Below are positions 23,847 to 33,030 of a DNA stretch of 64,000 nt, in pieces. The stretch comes from an uncultured Duncaniella sp. (lineage in GTDB: Bacteria; Bacteroidota; Bacteroidia; Bacteroidales; Muribaculaceae). Below the pieces are notes generated by a model. The model was not told where the DNA came from, did no database searches, and worked only from the letters and a program-made list of their open reading frames with translations. Position numbers and translations under genes: made by a program. Every line of letters starts with the position of its first letter. The first letter of the stretch is position 1. The stretch is taken from the NCBI GenBank assembly GCA_910578515.1, contig CAJTQR010000001.1, forward strand, positions 558,001-622,000, given 5' to 3'.

Positions 23847-24167
23847 ATGTACGCTATTGTAGAAATCCAGGGACAGCAGTTCAAAGCAGAACCCGAAAAG
23901 TTCCTGTATGTTCATTATCTCGGCGAAGCTGTTAAAGAAGGAGACAAAGTTGAATTCGACCGCGTTCTTCTCGCTCAGTCCGATGACACAGTTAAAGTTG
24001 GCGCTCCCATTGTAGACGGCGCAAAGGTTGTATGCGAGGTGCTCACTCCCCTCGTAAAAGGTGAAAAAGTTATCGTTTTCAAGAAGAAACGCCGCAAAGG
24101 CTATCGTCGCAAGAACGGTCACCGTCAATTCTTCACCAAAGTGTTAATTAAAGAAGTTGTAGCTTAA
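23847..24167 (+). CDS. rplU: 50S ribosomal protein L21
   Basis: The 106-aa protein is of normal length and begins MYAIVEIQGQQFKAEP. It ends with the conserved basic region KRRKGYRRKNGHRQFFTKV. L21 binds 23S rRNA in the large subunit. rpmA follows after 22 nt, the standard bacterial pair. Confidence 0.98.
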   Translation: MYAIVEIQGQQFKAEPEKFLYVHYLGEAVKEGDKVEFDRVLLAQSDDTVKVGAPIVDGAKVVCEVLTPLVKGEKVIVFKKKRRKGYRRKNGHRQFFTKVLIKEVVA

Positions 24168-24189
24168 CCCCTAAAATCTCAAATAGAAA

Positions 24190-24450
24190 ATGGCACATAA
24201 AAAAGGTGTTGGTAGTTCTAAGAACGGCCGTGAGTCAGAAAGCAAACGACTCGGAGTAAAGATTTTCGGTGGTCAGCATTGCAAAGCCGGTAACATCATC
24301 AAGCGTCAGCGTGGCACCGTTCACCACCCCGGTTTGAACGTTGGCATGGGCAAAGACCATACAATTTTCGCCCTCATCGATGGTGTTGTTGTCTTCACTG
24401 AAGGCAAGGAAGGCCGCAAGTTCATCAACGTTCAGCCCGCTGAAGCATAA
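24190..24450 (+). CDS. rpmA: 50S ribosomal protein L27
   Basis: The 86-aa protein begins MAHKKGVGSSKNGRESESKR, the N-terminal tail that reaches the peptidyl transferase centre. KRQRGTVHHPG and GKDHTIFALIDG follow. Length is normal; no N-terminal cleavage extension is present, unlike in Firmicutes. Confidence 0.98.
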   Translation: MAHKKGVGSSKNGRESESKRLGVKIFGGQHCKAGNIIKRQRGTVHHPGLNVGMGKDHTIFALIDGVVVFTEGKEGRKFINVQPAEA

Positions 24451-24487
24451 GCTTAACGCAACCGAACGGCATCAAGAAAAAGCACTT

Positions 24488-24530
24488 AATCCGGATGATT
24501 GGTTATTTCCCCGATTATCCGGATTTTGCA
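24488..24530 (+). terminator. Terminator after rplU-rpmA
   Basis: AATCCGGAT and ATCCGGATT (9 bp) flank a 20-nt loop and run into TTTGCATTTG. The rest of the gap to 24663 shows no gene. Confidence 0.6.
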
Positions 24531-24662
24531 TTTGTCCCCTCCTCACACATATTTTATCCGAAACCATCTCTGAGCCCCTAAAAAAACGGACTCTGAAATC
24601 CATTATGATGGTTTCCAATACATCCGGCTACTTTTACCAACCCATCAAACCCCAAGCCCATC

Positions 24663-25190
24663 ATGGAGAAAAAAACAATCTGGGACCTTCACCGCGTGGA
24701 CGTGGAGCATTTTCGCCGTCAAGCCAAAATGTCATTAACAGTAGTACTTGACAATGTGCGTAGCCTGAACAATATCGGCGCTATATTCCGCACTTGCGAT
24801 GCCTTTGCGGTCGAGCGCATTATGCTATGCGGCATAAGCGCCTGCCCGCCATCCCCGGAAATCCATAAGACAGCGCTTGGCGCTGAGGAATCAGTGTCAT
24901 GGAAATATTACCCTGACACAGCGGCGTGCATCTCCGACCTACAGCGCGAGGGCTATACCCTTTGCTGCCTTGAGCAAGTAAAAGGGAGCATAGAGCTTCA
25001 GGAATTCTCGCCTCAGAAGGGTCGCAGATACGCCCTTATACTCGGGCATGAGGTTAACGGAGTAGACCAGGAAATCGTAAACCAATGCGACGTATGCCTT
25101 GAAATCCCGCAGCGCGGCACCAAACATTCCCTTAATGTTTCGGTATCAGGTGGCATCGCAATCTGGCATTTCTTTGAAAAAATGATTTAA
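24663..25190 (+). CDS. SpoU/TrmH family RNA 2'-O-methyltransferase
   Basis: The 175-aa protein has the three SPOUT motifs: NVRSLNNIGAIFRTCDAF (motif 1), LILGHEVNGVDQEIV (motif 2) and LEIPQRGTKHSLNVSVSGGIA (motif 3, knot). It has no N-terminal substrate-binding domain, as in the TrmL-like short forms. It probably methylates a ribose in tRNA or rRNA; the exact target is not shown. Confidence 0.9.
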   Translation: MEKKTIWDLHRVDVEHFRRQAKMSLTVVLDNVRSLNNIGAIFRTCDAFAVERIMLCGISACPPSPEIHKTALGAEESVSWKYYPDTAACISDLQREGYTLCCLEQVKGSIELQEFSPQKGRRYALILGHEVNGVDQEIVNQCDVCLEIPQRGTKHSLNVSVSGGIAIWHFFEKMI

Positions 25191-25303
25191 AAACCGGATG
25201 GGGATTATCATCCTGTAATTGAGCGTCCACTCAATTCAGGTGAAACAAGAAATCCAATCCGATTTATTGAGCGGTTAAACAACAAAAGCTAAACCATACA
25301 GAT

Positions 25304-26494
25304 ATGAACATCAACAGAATTACCGATAGAGTGACCTACTGCGGTGTCAATGACAGAACCAAATCTCTCTTTGAAAACCTCTGGGAACTTCCTTATGGAG
25401 TTAGCTACAACAGCTATTTTGTTCAGGGCACAAACGCGACAGCTATCATTGATGCAAGTGACTCCGGACACGCGGCAGGATTTATAGACCATATCGCCGA
25501 ACTGCTTCCTGACTCAGCCCCCGACTATCTAATCATAAATCATATCGAGCCCGACCATAGCGGAGCAATCCCTATGCTCAAAAGCAAATATCCCAACATC
25601 AAGATAGTGGGAAATGCCAAGACCATGGATATGCTCAAGGGCTTCTACGGAATAGAAGACAATCTGATGACTGTAGCCGATGGGGACACAATCGACCTCG
25701 GAGACTGCCATCTGAGATTCATATTCACCCCGATGGTACATTGGCCCGAGACAATGATGACCTACTTTGAGGAGGAGCGCATCCTCTTCTCAGGCGATGC
25801 CTTCGGTTGCTTCGGAGCGTTGAACGGCGCCGTAGTCGACAAGCAAATGGACACCGAGATATATTTCAGCGAAGCATACCGCTATTACGCCTGCATAGTG
25901 GCAAAATACGGTCAATTCGTCGGGAAAGCATTCGACAAGATAGCTCCCCTCCCCATGGATTACATTTGCTCCACCCACGGTCCCGTATGGCATGAACAGA
26001 AACCAAAAATCATCGAGCAATATATCAAAATGTCCAACTGGGAAGCCGAGAAAGGCGTGGTAATCGCCTATGGTTCGATGTATGGCAACACCACAGTGAT
26101 AGCCGAGCGCCTCGCTTCCAAACTTGCCGATGCCGGCATCAAAAGCATACGCCTGCATGATGTATCATACACCCCACAGAGCCGTATTCTCGCCGATATA
26201 ATGCGCTTCAAAGGATTGATATTGATTTCTCCTACATACAATGCCGAAATATTCCCTCCGGTGGAATCTCTTCTTACAGCCATTCTCGAACGCGGCATCA
26301 AAAACCGGGCGATAGGCGTAGCTGGCAGCTACACATGGGGAAGCCAGGCAATCCGCAAAATCGCATCACGCCTTGAAGGCAAACCAGTGACATTGCTCCA
26401 GCCGACTCCTCAACTGAAACAGGCATTACACATGAGCACAAACGATGATATCGAACTGCTTGCCGCCAACATGAAATCAGAGCTTGAAAATTAA
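25304..26494 (+). CDS. FprA-type flavodiiron protein
   Basis: The 396-aa protein has an N-terminal metallo-beta-lactamase-like domain with the di-iron ligand set (NHIEPDHSG, MVHWPET, SGDAFG, STHGPVWH). A C-terminal flavodoxin domain starts with YGSMYGNT (about 265). Such proteins reduce O2 or NO to protect anaerobes. It is monocistronic, followed by a strong terminator. Confidence 0.92.
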   Translation: MNINRITDRVTYCGVNDRTKSLFENLWELPYGVSYNSYFVQGTNATAIIDASDSGHAAGFIDHIAELLPDSAPDYLIINHIEPDHSGAIPMLKSKYPNIKIVGNAKTMDMLKGFYGIEDNLMTVADGDTIDLGDCHLRFIFTPMVHWPETMMTYFEEERILFSGDAFGCFGALNGAVVDKQMDTEIYFSEAYRYYACIVAKYGQFVGKAFDKIAPLPMDYICSTHGPVWHEQKPKIIEQYIKMSNWEAEKGVVIAYGSMYGNTTVIAERLASKLADAGIKSIRLHDVSYTPQSRILADIMRFKGLILISPTYNAEIFPPVESLLTAILERGIKNRAIGVAGSYTWGSQAIRKIASRLEGKPVTLLQPTPQLKQALHMSTNDDIELLAANMKSELEN

Positions 26495-26539
26495 TAGAAG
26501 CCGGTTGCACCTCCCGATTATTACTTTTTAGCATATCAT

Positions 26540-26578
26540 AAAAAATCTGTTTACTATTTGTAGTGACAGATTTTTTTT
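26540..26578 (+). terminator. Terminator of the flavodiiron gene
   Basis: AAAAAATCTGT and ACAGATTTTTT (11 bp) with a 15-nt loop end in a run of eight T. It overlaps the clpP promoter -33 zone. Confidence 0.85.
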
Positions 26579-26587
26579 ATAATTTTA
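26557..26587 (+). promoter_or_regulatory. clpP promoter
   Basis: TTTG (26557-26560) and TAATTTTA (26580-26587, one base off consensus) are spaced 19 nt. The -33 lies in the loop of the preceding terminator. Confidence 0.5.
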
Positions 26588-26619
26588 CATTACGAAACAA
26601 GAGAAAAAATATAACCGCA

Positions 26620-27309
26620 ATGAATAACGACTTCAGAAAGTATGCAGTGCACCATCTCGGAATGAATGGTCTCGCACTCGACCAATACGCAGCCAAAGCA
26701 ACCTCTCAGATTACCTCATCCTACATCTCTCCCACCATCATCGAAGAGCGTCAGCTCAACGTGGCCCAGATGGACGTGTTCTCACGCCTTATGATGGACC
26801 GCATCATCTTCCTAAGCACAGATGTAAACGATTATACCGCCACTGTAGTGCAGGGTCAGCTCCTATACCTCGACTCTGTGGACCCAGGCAAAGATATATC
26901 AATCTACCTCAATTCACCCGGTGGCTCAGTTATAGCCGGTCTTGGTCTGTATGACACCATGCAACACATCAAGAGTGACGTGTCAACCATCTGCATCGGC
27001 ATGGCGGCATCAATGGCTGCCGTACTTCTTGTTGCAGGTGCGCAAGGCAAGCGCCTTGCACTTCCCCACTCACGCGTGATGATTCACCAGCCACTAGGCG
27101 GAGTGCAGGGTCAGGCATCCGACATTGAAATCACCGCACGTGAAATCCTGAAATACAAAGCTGAACTTTACAAAATCATAGCCGAGCATTCAGGTATGTC
27201 ACTTGAACGCATTGAGGCTGACGCTGACCGCGACTACTGGATGACAGCGCAGGAAGCCAAAGAATATGGCATGATTGACAATATTCTCCTCCCTGAAAAG
27301 AAGAAATAG
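26620..27309 (+). CDS. clpP: ATP-dependent Clp protease proteolytic subunit
   Basis: From ATG 26620 the protein is 229 aa, slightly longer than E. coli ClpP. The catalytic Ser lies in GMAASMAAVLL, the His in SRVMIHQPLGG, and the Asp further on. The upstream in-frame ATG at 26563 falls inside the terminator/promoter and is rejected. clpX follows after 18 nt, so the two are one operon; ClpXP degrades tagged and regulatory proteins. Confidence 0.96.
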   Translation: MNNDFRKYAVHHLGMNGLALDQYAAKATSQITSSYISPTIIEERQLNVAQMDVFSRLMMDRIIFLSTDVNDYTATVVQGQLLYLDSVDPGKDISIYLNSPGGSVIAGLGLYDTMQHIKSDVSTICIGMAASMAAVLLVAGAQGKRLALPHSRVMIHQPLGGVQGQASDIEITAREILKYKAELYKIIAEHSGMSLERIEADADRDYWMTAQEAKEYGMIDNILLPEKKK

Positions 27310-27327
27310 AACCTCTAAAGCATTTTT

Positions 27328-28581
27328 ATGGCTAAGAAAACAAATCCGCCAACTGTAAAATGTTCATTCTGCGGCAAGGAGCCTTCCTACAATGATATTC
27401 TGATTCCCAGTCCTCTGGGTGAGACCTACATCTGCAGCGATTGCGTGAACCAGATAGAAGGTCTGCTTAAAGATTATCTGCAGGAAAGCGCCCCTGCCGG
27501 TAAGAAGGGGGCAAAAACAGCCGATGTCCCAAATGACGGTAAGCCCCTTCCCACCCCGAAAGAAATCCGCAGTTTTCTTGACCAGTACGTAATCGGTCAG
27601 GATGATGCGAAGAAATATCTTTCGGTAGCCGTCTATAACCACTACAAACGTCTTGCCCAGAAGAATGACGATGTTGATATCGAAAAGAGCAACATCATCA
27701 TGGTTGGTCCGACAGGAACCGGAAAAACCCTCCTTGCCAAGACCATAGCACGCCAGCTTGACGTACCGTTCGCTATAGTGGATGCGACAGTACTCACCGA
27801 AGCCGGATATGTAGGCGAGGATATCGAAAGTCTTCTCGTGCGTCTGCTTCAGGCTGCTGACTATGATGTGGCAAAGGCTGAACGTGGCATAGTATTTATC
27901 GATGAAATTGACAAAATAGCACGCAAGGGCGACAACCCGTCCATCACACGCGACGTCTCCGGCGAAGGTGTGCAGCAAGGTCTGTTGAAATTGCTCGAAG
28001 GCTCGGTTGTCAACGTTCCCCCTTATGGCGGACGCAAACACCCCGAGCAGAAGATGATTGCTGTCGACACGAAGAACATACTCTTCATCTGCGGCGGCGC
28101 CTTCGACGGAATCGAGAGGAAAATCGCACAGCGACTCAACACCCATGTGGTGGGATTCACCGGCAACTCCGTCCGTGCCAAAGTCAACAAGGACAATTAT
28201 CTTCAATACATAGCTCCGCAGGACCTCAAATCATTCGGACTTATTCCCGAAATCATCGGTCGTCTGCCAGTGCTCGTCCATCTTGACCCTCTTGACCGCG
28301 ACGCGCTTCTCAAAGTGCTCACCGAGCCCAAGAATGCCATCACCCGACAATATGAAAAACTATTTGCCATGGATGGAGTGAAACTTATCTTCACACCTGA
28401 AACACTGGAATTTATTGTCGACAAGGCGATTGAATACAAACTTGGAGCCCGAGGGCTGCGCACCATCGTGGAAACCATCATGATGGACCCAATGTATGAG
28501 ACCCCATCCACTGACATAAAGGAACTGGTAATCACCAGAGAATATGCAGAGGATAAAATTAAAAAAGCCTATATCGGTTAA
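27328..28581 (+). CDS. clpX: Clp protease ATP-binding subunit ClpX
   Basis: The 417-aa AAA+ unfoldase has the N-terminal zinc domain (CSFCGKEP ... ICSDC), Walker A GPTGTGKT, Walker B VFIDEIDKI, and the pore-loop and C-terminal regions of ClpX (GARGLRTIVE). Length is normal. It feeds substrates to ClpP encoded just upstream. Confidence 0.97.
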   Translation: MAKKTNPPTVKCSFCGKEPSYNDILIPSPLGETYICSDCVNQIEGLLKDYLQESAPAGKKGAKTADVPNDGKPLPTPKEIRSFLDQYVIGQDDAKKYLSVAVYNHYKRLAQKNDDVDIEKSNIIMVGPTGTGKTLLAKTIARQLDVPFAIVDATVLTEAGYVGEDIESLLVRLLQAADYDVAKAERGIVFIDEIDKIARKGDNPSITRDVSGEGVQQGLLKLLEGSVVNVPPYGGRKHPEQKMIAVDTKNILFICGGAFDGIERKIAQRLNTHVVGFTGNSVRAKVNKDNYLQYIAPQDLKSFGLIPEIIGRLPVLVHLDPLDRDALLKVLTEPKNAITRQYEKLFAMDGVKLIFTPETLEFIVDKAIEYKLGARGLRTIVETIMMDPMYETPSTDIKELVITREYAEDKIKKAYIG

Positions 28582-28636
28582 AGGCATTCCCCACTCCTTA
28601 TCTCTATTCCACCCACTCCTCTAACCTTAATATTCA

Positions 28637-30811
28637 ATGAACCAACGACTGCACGCCGCGCTTAAAGAGCATTTTGGATTTGATTCATTCAAAGGTAATC
28701 AAGAAGCGATTATGACAAGCCTCCTGGAAGGACATGACGTTTTTGTCCTCATGCCCACAGGAGGAGGAAAATCGCTCTGCTACCAGCTCCCGGCGCTGAT
28801 GATGGAAGGCACAGCCATAGTCATCTCCCCGCTGATTGCACTGATGAAAAATCAGGTCGATGCCATGAGGCATTTCAGCGACGCTGACCATGTGGCTCAC
28901 TTCTTGAACTCATCGCTCAATAAAGCTGCAATCGACCAGGTGAAATCCGACATCGTGAACGGACATACGAAACTCCTGTACGTTGCGCCGGAATCATTGA
29001 CCAAAGAGGAGAACATTGAGTTTCTGAAGACAGTGCCGATTTCATTCTATGCTGTTGACGAAGCCCACTGTATATCGGAATGGGGGCATGACTTCCGACC
29101 TGAATACCGGCGCATTCGCCCTATCATCAATGAAATAAACGTTCGTCCGATGATAGCGCTTACTGCCACCGCCACTCCAAAGGTGCAGCATGACATCCAG
29201 AAGAATCTGGGTATGCAGGATGCCTGTGTGTTCAAGTCATCATTCAATCGTGCCAATCTATATTACGAGGTACGCCCAAAAACCGCGAATACCGATAAGG
29301 AGATTATAAAATATATAAAAAGTCAGGAAGGCAAATCAGGCATTATCTACTGTCTCAGCCGCAAGCGCGTGGAGGAACTCGCCGAGATGCTCCGCGTCAA
29401 TGATATCCGCGCTCTTCCGTACCATGCAGGTATGGACGGAGCAACTCGAAGCGCCAACCAGGATGCGTTTCTGCTAGAAAAAGTAGACGTGATAGTAGCC
29501 ACAATTGCCTTCGGAATGGGAATTGACAAACCGGACGTTAGATTCGTAATACACTACGACATGCCTAAGTCGCTCGAAGGGTACTACCAGGAAACCGGTA
29601 GAGCCGGACGTGACGGTGGAGAAGGTCAATGTATCACCTTCTACGCAGCCAAGGACTTGCAGAAAATGGAGAAATTCATGCAGGGGAAACCCCTTGCCGA
29701 GCAGGAAATCGGCCGTCAACTTCTATTGGAAACCCAGAGCTACGCAGAGGCAAGCAGTTGCCGTAGACGTTCGCTCCTATTCTACTTCGGAGAAGAATTC
29801 AATAGTGACAACTGCAATAATTGTGACAATTGCATTAATCCTAAGAAAAAAGTGGAAGCTAAAGATGATTTATGCGCGGTACTGGAAACAGTAATCGCAC
29901 TGAAAGAAAAATTCAAAGCTGATTACGTCACCGACGTAATCCTGGGCAAAGCTACACCAGACGTCAAATCATATCAACATGACGAACTCGAAGTGTTTGG
30001 TTGCGATGAGGACGCTGACGACAGACTCATTAGCGCTGTAATCCGTCAGGCAATCCTCGCCGGATACCTCGAACGTGATATTGAAAATTACGGAATACTT
30101 AAAATTACATCAAAAGGAAAGAAATTCCTTTCAAAGCCTGAATCATTCAAAGTCATAGAAGACTCTGACTTCAGCGACGAGCCGGAACCTGAGATGATGA
30201 AGAGCGGAGCATCATGTGCCGCTGACACTGAGCTCTACAGCATCCTCAAGGACCTCCGCAAGAAAATAGCCAAGCAACTCGGTCTGCCTCCCTACGTCAT
30301 CTTCCAGGACCCCTCTCTCGAAGCTATGGCTACCACCTATCCTATCTCGCTCGATGAGCTGCAGAACATTCCGGGGGTGGGCGCAGGCAAAGCAAAGCGT
30401 TACGGTGCAGAATTCGTTAAGGTAATCAAACGTCATGTGGACGACAATGAGATTGACCGTCCCGAAGATTTGCGCGTGCGCAGCGTGGCAAGCAAAAACA
30501 TGACCAAGCCTTTCATCATCCAGTCAATCGACCGCAAAATTCCGCTTCCCGAGATAGCCATTGCAAAGGGATTGGAGTTCAGCGAACTTCTTGATGATAT
30601 CGAGGCGATAGTCTATGCCGGCACAAAAATCAACATCAACTATTACATCAACGAGATAATGGATGAGGATTCTCAGGAAGAACTTTTCGACTATTTCAAG
30701 GAAAGCGAAACCGACGACCTCAACGAGGCTTACAAAGAGATGGGAAGCGACTTCTCGGAAGACGAAATCCGTCTGGTACGCATCAAATTCCTCTCGGAGA
30801 TGGGTAATTGA
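28637..30811 (+). CDS. recQ: ATP-dependent DNA helicase RecQ
   Basis: The 724-aa protein has Walker A MPTGGGKSLCYQ, a DEAH-type box (VDEAHCISEWGHDFRPEY), motif VI QETGRAGRDG, an RQC zinc site (CRRRSLLFYFGEE, CNNCDNC) and an HRDC domain (about 515-590, PPYVIFQDPSL). A C-terminal helical extension is usual in Bacteroidales. RecQ unwinds recombination and fork structures. Confidence 0.95.
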   Translation: MNQRLHAALKEHFGFDSFKGNQEAIMTSLLEGHDVFVLMPTGGGKSLCYQLPALMMEGTAIVISPLIALMKNQVDAMRHFSDADHVAHFLNSSLNKAAIDQVKSDIVNGHTKLLYVAPESLTKEENIEFLKTVPISFYAVDEAHCISEWGHDFRPEYRRIRPIINEINVRPMIALTATATPKVQHDIQKNLGMQDACVFKSSFNRANLYYEVRPKTANTDKEIIKYIKSQEGKSGIIYCLSRKRVEELAEMLRVNDIRALPYHAGMDGATRSANQDAFLLEKVDVIVATIAFGMGIDKPDVRFVIHYDMPKSLEGYYQETGRAGRDGGEGQCITFYAAKDLQKMEKFMQGKPLAEQEIGRQLLLETQSYAEASSCRRRSLLFYFGEEFNSDNCNNCDNCINPKKKVEAKDDLCAVLETVIALKEKFKADYVTDVILGKATPDVKSYQHDELEVFGCDEDADDRLISAVIRQAILAGYLERDIENYGILKITSKGKKFLSKPESFKVIEDSDFSDEPEPEMMKSGASCAADTELYSILKDLRKKIAKQLGLPPYVIFQDPSLEAMATTYPISLDELQNIPGVGAGKAKRYGAEFVKVIKRHVDDNEIDRPEDLRVRSVASKNMTKPFIIQSIDRKIPLPEIAIAKGLEFSELLDDIEAIVYAGTKININYYINEIMDEDSQEELFDYFKESETDDLNEAYKEMGSDFSEDEIRLVRIKFLSEMGN

Positions 30812-30840
30812 GCAACTTCTTATCAACAAAATTGAAACAG

Positions 30841-31500
30841 ATGCCTGTTATTAGCTACAAGGATGTAGAACTCCACCGGAAGGACCTGATTGCGCTGAAA
30901 CATATCAATCTCACGGTTGATGAAGGTGAATTCGTATATCTCATAGGGAAGGTTGGCAGCGGAAAGTCAAGTCTCTTGAAATCGCTATATGCTGAGATTC
31001 CCATTGCATCCGGCTGCGCACGTGTGCTGGACTACGACCTCACATCAATCCGCACAAAAGAGATTCCATATCTGCGCCGCGAACTGGGCATTGTGTTTCA
31101 GGATTTTCAGCTTCTGACTGACCGTAGCGCCTATGAAAATCTTCGGTTTGTGCTTGAAGCGACCGGATGGAAGGACAAAGCTGACATCGAACAACGAATC
31201 GAGACTGTGCTCCGCCACGTGGGAATGCTCAACAAAAGTTACAAAAAGCCCCACGAACTCTCAGGTGGCGAGCAGCAACGAATAGTGATAGCACGCGCTC
31301 TGCTGAATACCCCACGAATCATCCTTGCCGACGAACCTACCGGAAACCTCGACCCTGCAACCGGCGAGGCTATAGTGAGACGCCTCCACGACATTGCCGC
31401 CGAGGGGACTACAGTCATTATGGCTACCCATAACATGGCGCTGGTAGAGCAGTTTCCAGCCCGCGTAATCAAATGCGAGAACCGCACCGTCACCGGCTAA
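30841..31500 (+). CDS. ftsE: FtsE-like cell-division ABC ATPase
   Basis: The 219-aa ATPase has Walker A GKVGSGKSS, signature LSGGEQQR, Walker B RIILADEPTGNLDP and an H-loop (MATHNMAL). Similarity is closest to FtsE, which with FtsX drives peptidoglycan hydrolysis at division. A TTG at 30808 would overlap the recQ stop; ATG 30841 fits the family N-terminus. ftsX is not adjacent. Confidence 0.82.
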   Translation: MPVISYKDVELHRKDLIALKHINLTVDEGEFVYLIGKVGSGKSSLLKSLYAEIPIASGCARVLDYDLTSIRTKEIPYLRRELGIVFQDFQLLTDRSAYENLRFVLEATGWKDKADIEQRIETVLRHVGMLNKSYKKPHELSGGEQQRIVIARALLNTPRIILADEPTGNLDPATGEAIVRRLHDIAAEGTTVIMATHNMALVEQFPARVIKCENRTVTG

Positions 31501-31557
31501 GCCACCATAGGCAACTATCACGATAGCTATTCGAAATCCGAAAACATAAAAGTTTAA

Positions 31558-31586
31558 TGAGGCGTTATTATTTTGATAACGTCTCA
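31558..31586 (+). other. Hairpin just before ndh
   Basis: TGAGGCGTTAT pairs with ATAACGTCTCA (11 bp, one G-U) around a 7-nt loop, ending 7 nt before the ndh ATG. It may end the ftsE transcript or hinder ribosome loading on ndh; TAATTTTA follows immediately. Confidence 0.45.
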
Positions 31587-31593
31587 TAATTTT

Positions 31594-32889
31594 ATGGAAA
31601 ATTTCTCAAAAAAACCTATCATAGCAATTATCGGCGGCGGTTTCGCAGGGCTAAACCTTGTGAAACACCTCGACAAAGATAAATACGAAGTAGTGTTGGT
31701 CGACAAGAACAATTACCACGGTTTCCCGCCGTTGTTCTACCAGGTGGCTTCATCCGGACTCGACCCCACAAGCATTTCATTCCCTTTCCGCCGTGAGTTA
31801 CGAAAAAAGTCCATCGGCGACGCCTCATTCCACATGGGTGAAGTCAAGGAGATTGATGTTGCCAACCGACAAATCATCACACAGTTTGAACACATCCCCT
31901 ACGACAAACTCATAATAGCTGCCGGAACCACCAACAATTTCTTTGGAAATCCGGACCTGATTGACCGCGTATATACTCTCAAAAGCACCGACGAAGCCAT
32001 AAGGTGCAGAAATGAGATACTTGACCGTTGCGAACGCGCTGCGGTGGAAAAAGACCCGGAAAAACGGAAAAAGATGCTTAGTTTCGTGGTGATTGGCGGT
32101 GGTCCTGCAGGAGTGGAGATAGCCGGTGCTTTAGGTGAACTGAAACGCTACATCCTCAAACGCGACTATCCTGAGATTCCGGTGGATAATCTGACCATCA
32201 ACCTTCTCGAAGGAAGTGACCGTCTGCTACGCACCATGAGTCCTACAGCCTCGCAGACTGCTCTGAAGGATTTGACAAACCTTATGGTTGACGTGAAACT
32301 TCAGCATCTCATGGAGAGTTACGACGACAATATGGTTAAGCTAAACGACGGAGAGTCAATCTACTCCGAGATGGTGATATGGACAGCCGGAGTGACAGGT
32401 ACTCCGTTTAAACTGAGCGGCACGGATGTAAAAACTGGACCCGGTGCCCGCTTTGTCACCGACGACTACTGCCGGGTTATAGGTCTGGACGATGTCTATG
32501 CCATCGGCGATATAAATTACTGCACATCCACCGCCTATCCCAAAGGATTCCCACAGTTGGCACAGGTAGCCATACAGCAAGGTAGGTTCATAGCCAAAAA
32601 CCTCAACTCTGGTAATTGGGACAAACCATTCAGATACAAGGATAAAGGCTCCATGGCAACCATCGGACGCAACCGAGCTGTGGCTGACCTCCACAAATTT
32701 CATCTCACCGGCTTCATTGCATGGATGGCATGGATGTTCATACACCTAATCTCCCTGTTGGGGATGCGTAGTAAAATCAGTGTGCTTACAAGCTGGGTAT
32801 GGGCATATTTCACCTATAACACCGCACTGCGTCTGCTTCTACGCGGCTCAAAGTATCCAAAACGTGGAACAATGTGGGACAAAGGCTGA
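31594..32889 (+). CDS. ndh: Type II NADH dehydrogenase
   Basis: The 431-aa flavoprotein has an FAD Rossmann motif at the N-terminus (IAIIGGGFAGLN) and a second NADH-binding one (FVVIGGGPAGVEIAGAL). A C-terminal part with hydrophobic/amphipathic helices (FIAWMAWMFIHLISLLGM) would anchor it to the inner membrane. It passes electrons from NADH to quinone without pumping protons. ATG 31594 is chosen over one seven codons upstream inside the hairpin. Confidence 0.9.
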   Translation: MENFSKKPIIAIIGGGFAGLNLVKHLDKDKYEVVLVDKNNYHGFPPLFYQVASSGLDPTSISFPFRRELRKKSIGDASFHMGEVKEIDVANRQIITQFEHIPYDKLIIAAGTTNNFFGNPDLIDRVYTLKSTDEAIRCRNEILDRCERAAVEKDPEKRKKMLSFVVIGGGPAGVEIAGALGELKRYILKRDYPEIPVDNLTINLLEGSDRLLRTMSPTASQTALKDLTNLMVDVKLQHLMESYDDNMVKLNDGESIYSEMVIWTAGVTGTPFKLSGTDVKTGPGARFVTDDYCRVIGLDDVYAIGDINYCTSTAYPKGFPQLAQVAIQQGRFIAKNLNSGNWDKPFRYKDKGSMATIGRNRAVADLHKFHLTGFIAWMAWMFIHLISLLGMRSKISVLTSWVWAYFTYNTALRLLLRGSKYPKRGTMWDKG

Positions 32890-32987
32890 TATTCCCAATC
32901 CTTGTAACCGTATGAGCTGCTCACCTGCGACATGATGGTAACTTAACAAATAAATGTTAAAATAGATGTTTTCTATAATGTTTTTCG

Positions 32988-32995
32988 TAATTTTG
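32988..32995 (+). promoter_or_regulatory. argS promoter -7 box
   Basis: TAATTTTG matches the consensus and lies 35 nt before the argS ATG. The remaining 32890-32987 region shows no gene. Confidence 0.6.
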
Positions 32996-33030
32996 TAAAT
33001 TAAATTTTTTAATTACAATAACAGATAGAA

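Noticed and set aside
27364..28206. 280-codon minus-strand open frame opposite clpX
   Set aside because: clpX is unmistakable on the plus strand; the antisense frame has no domain and no promoter.
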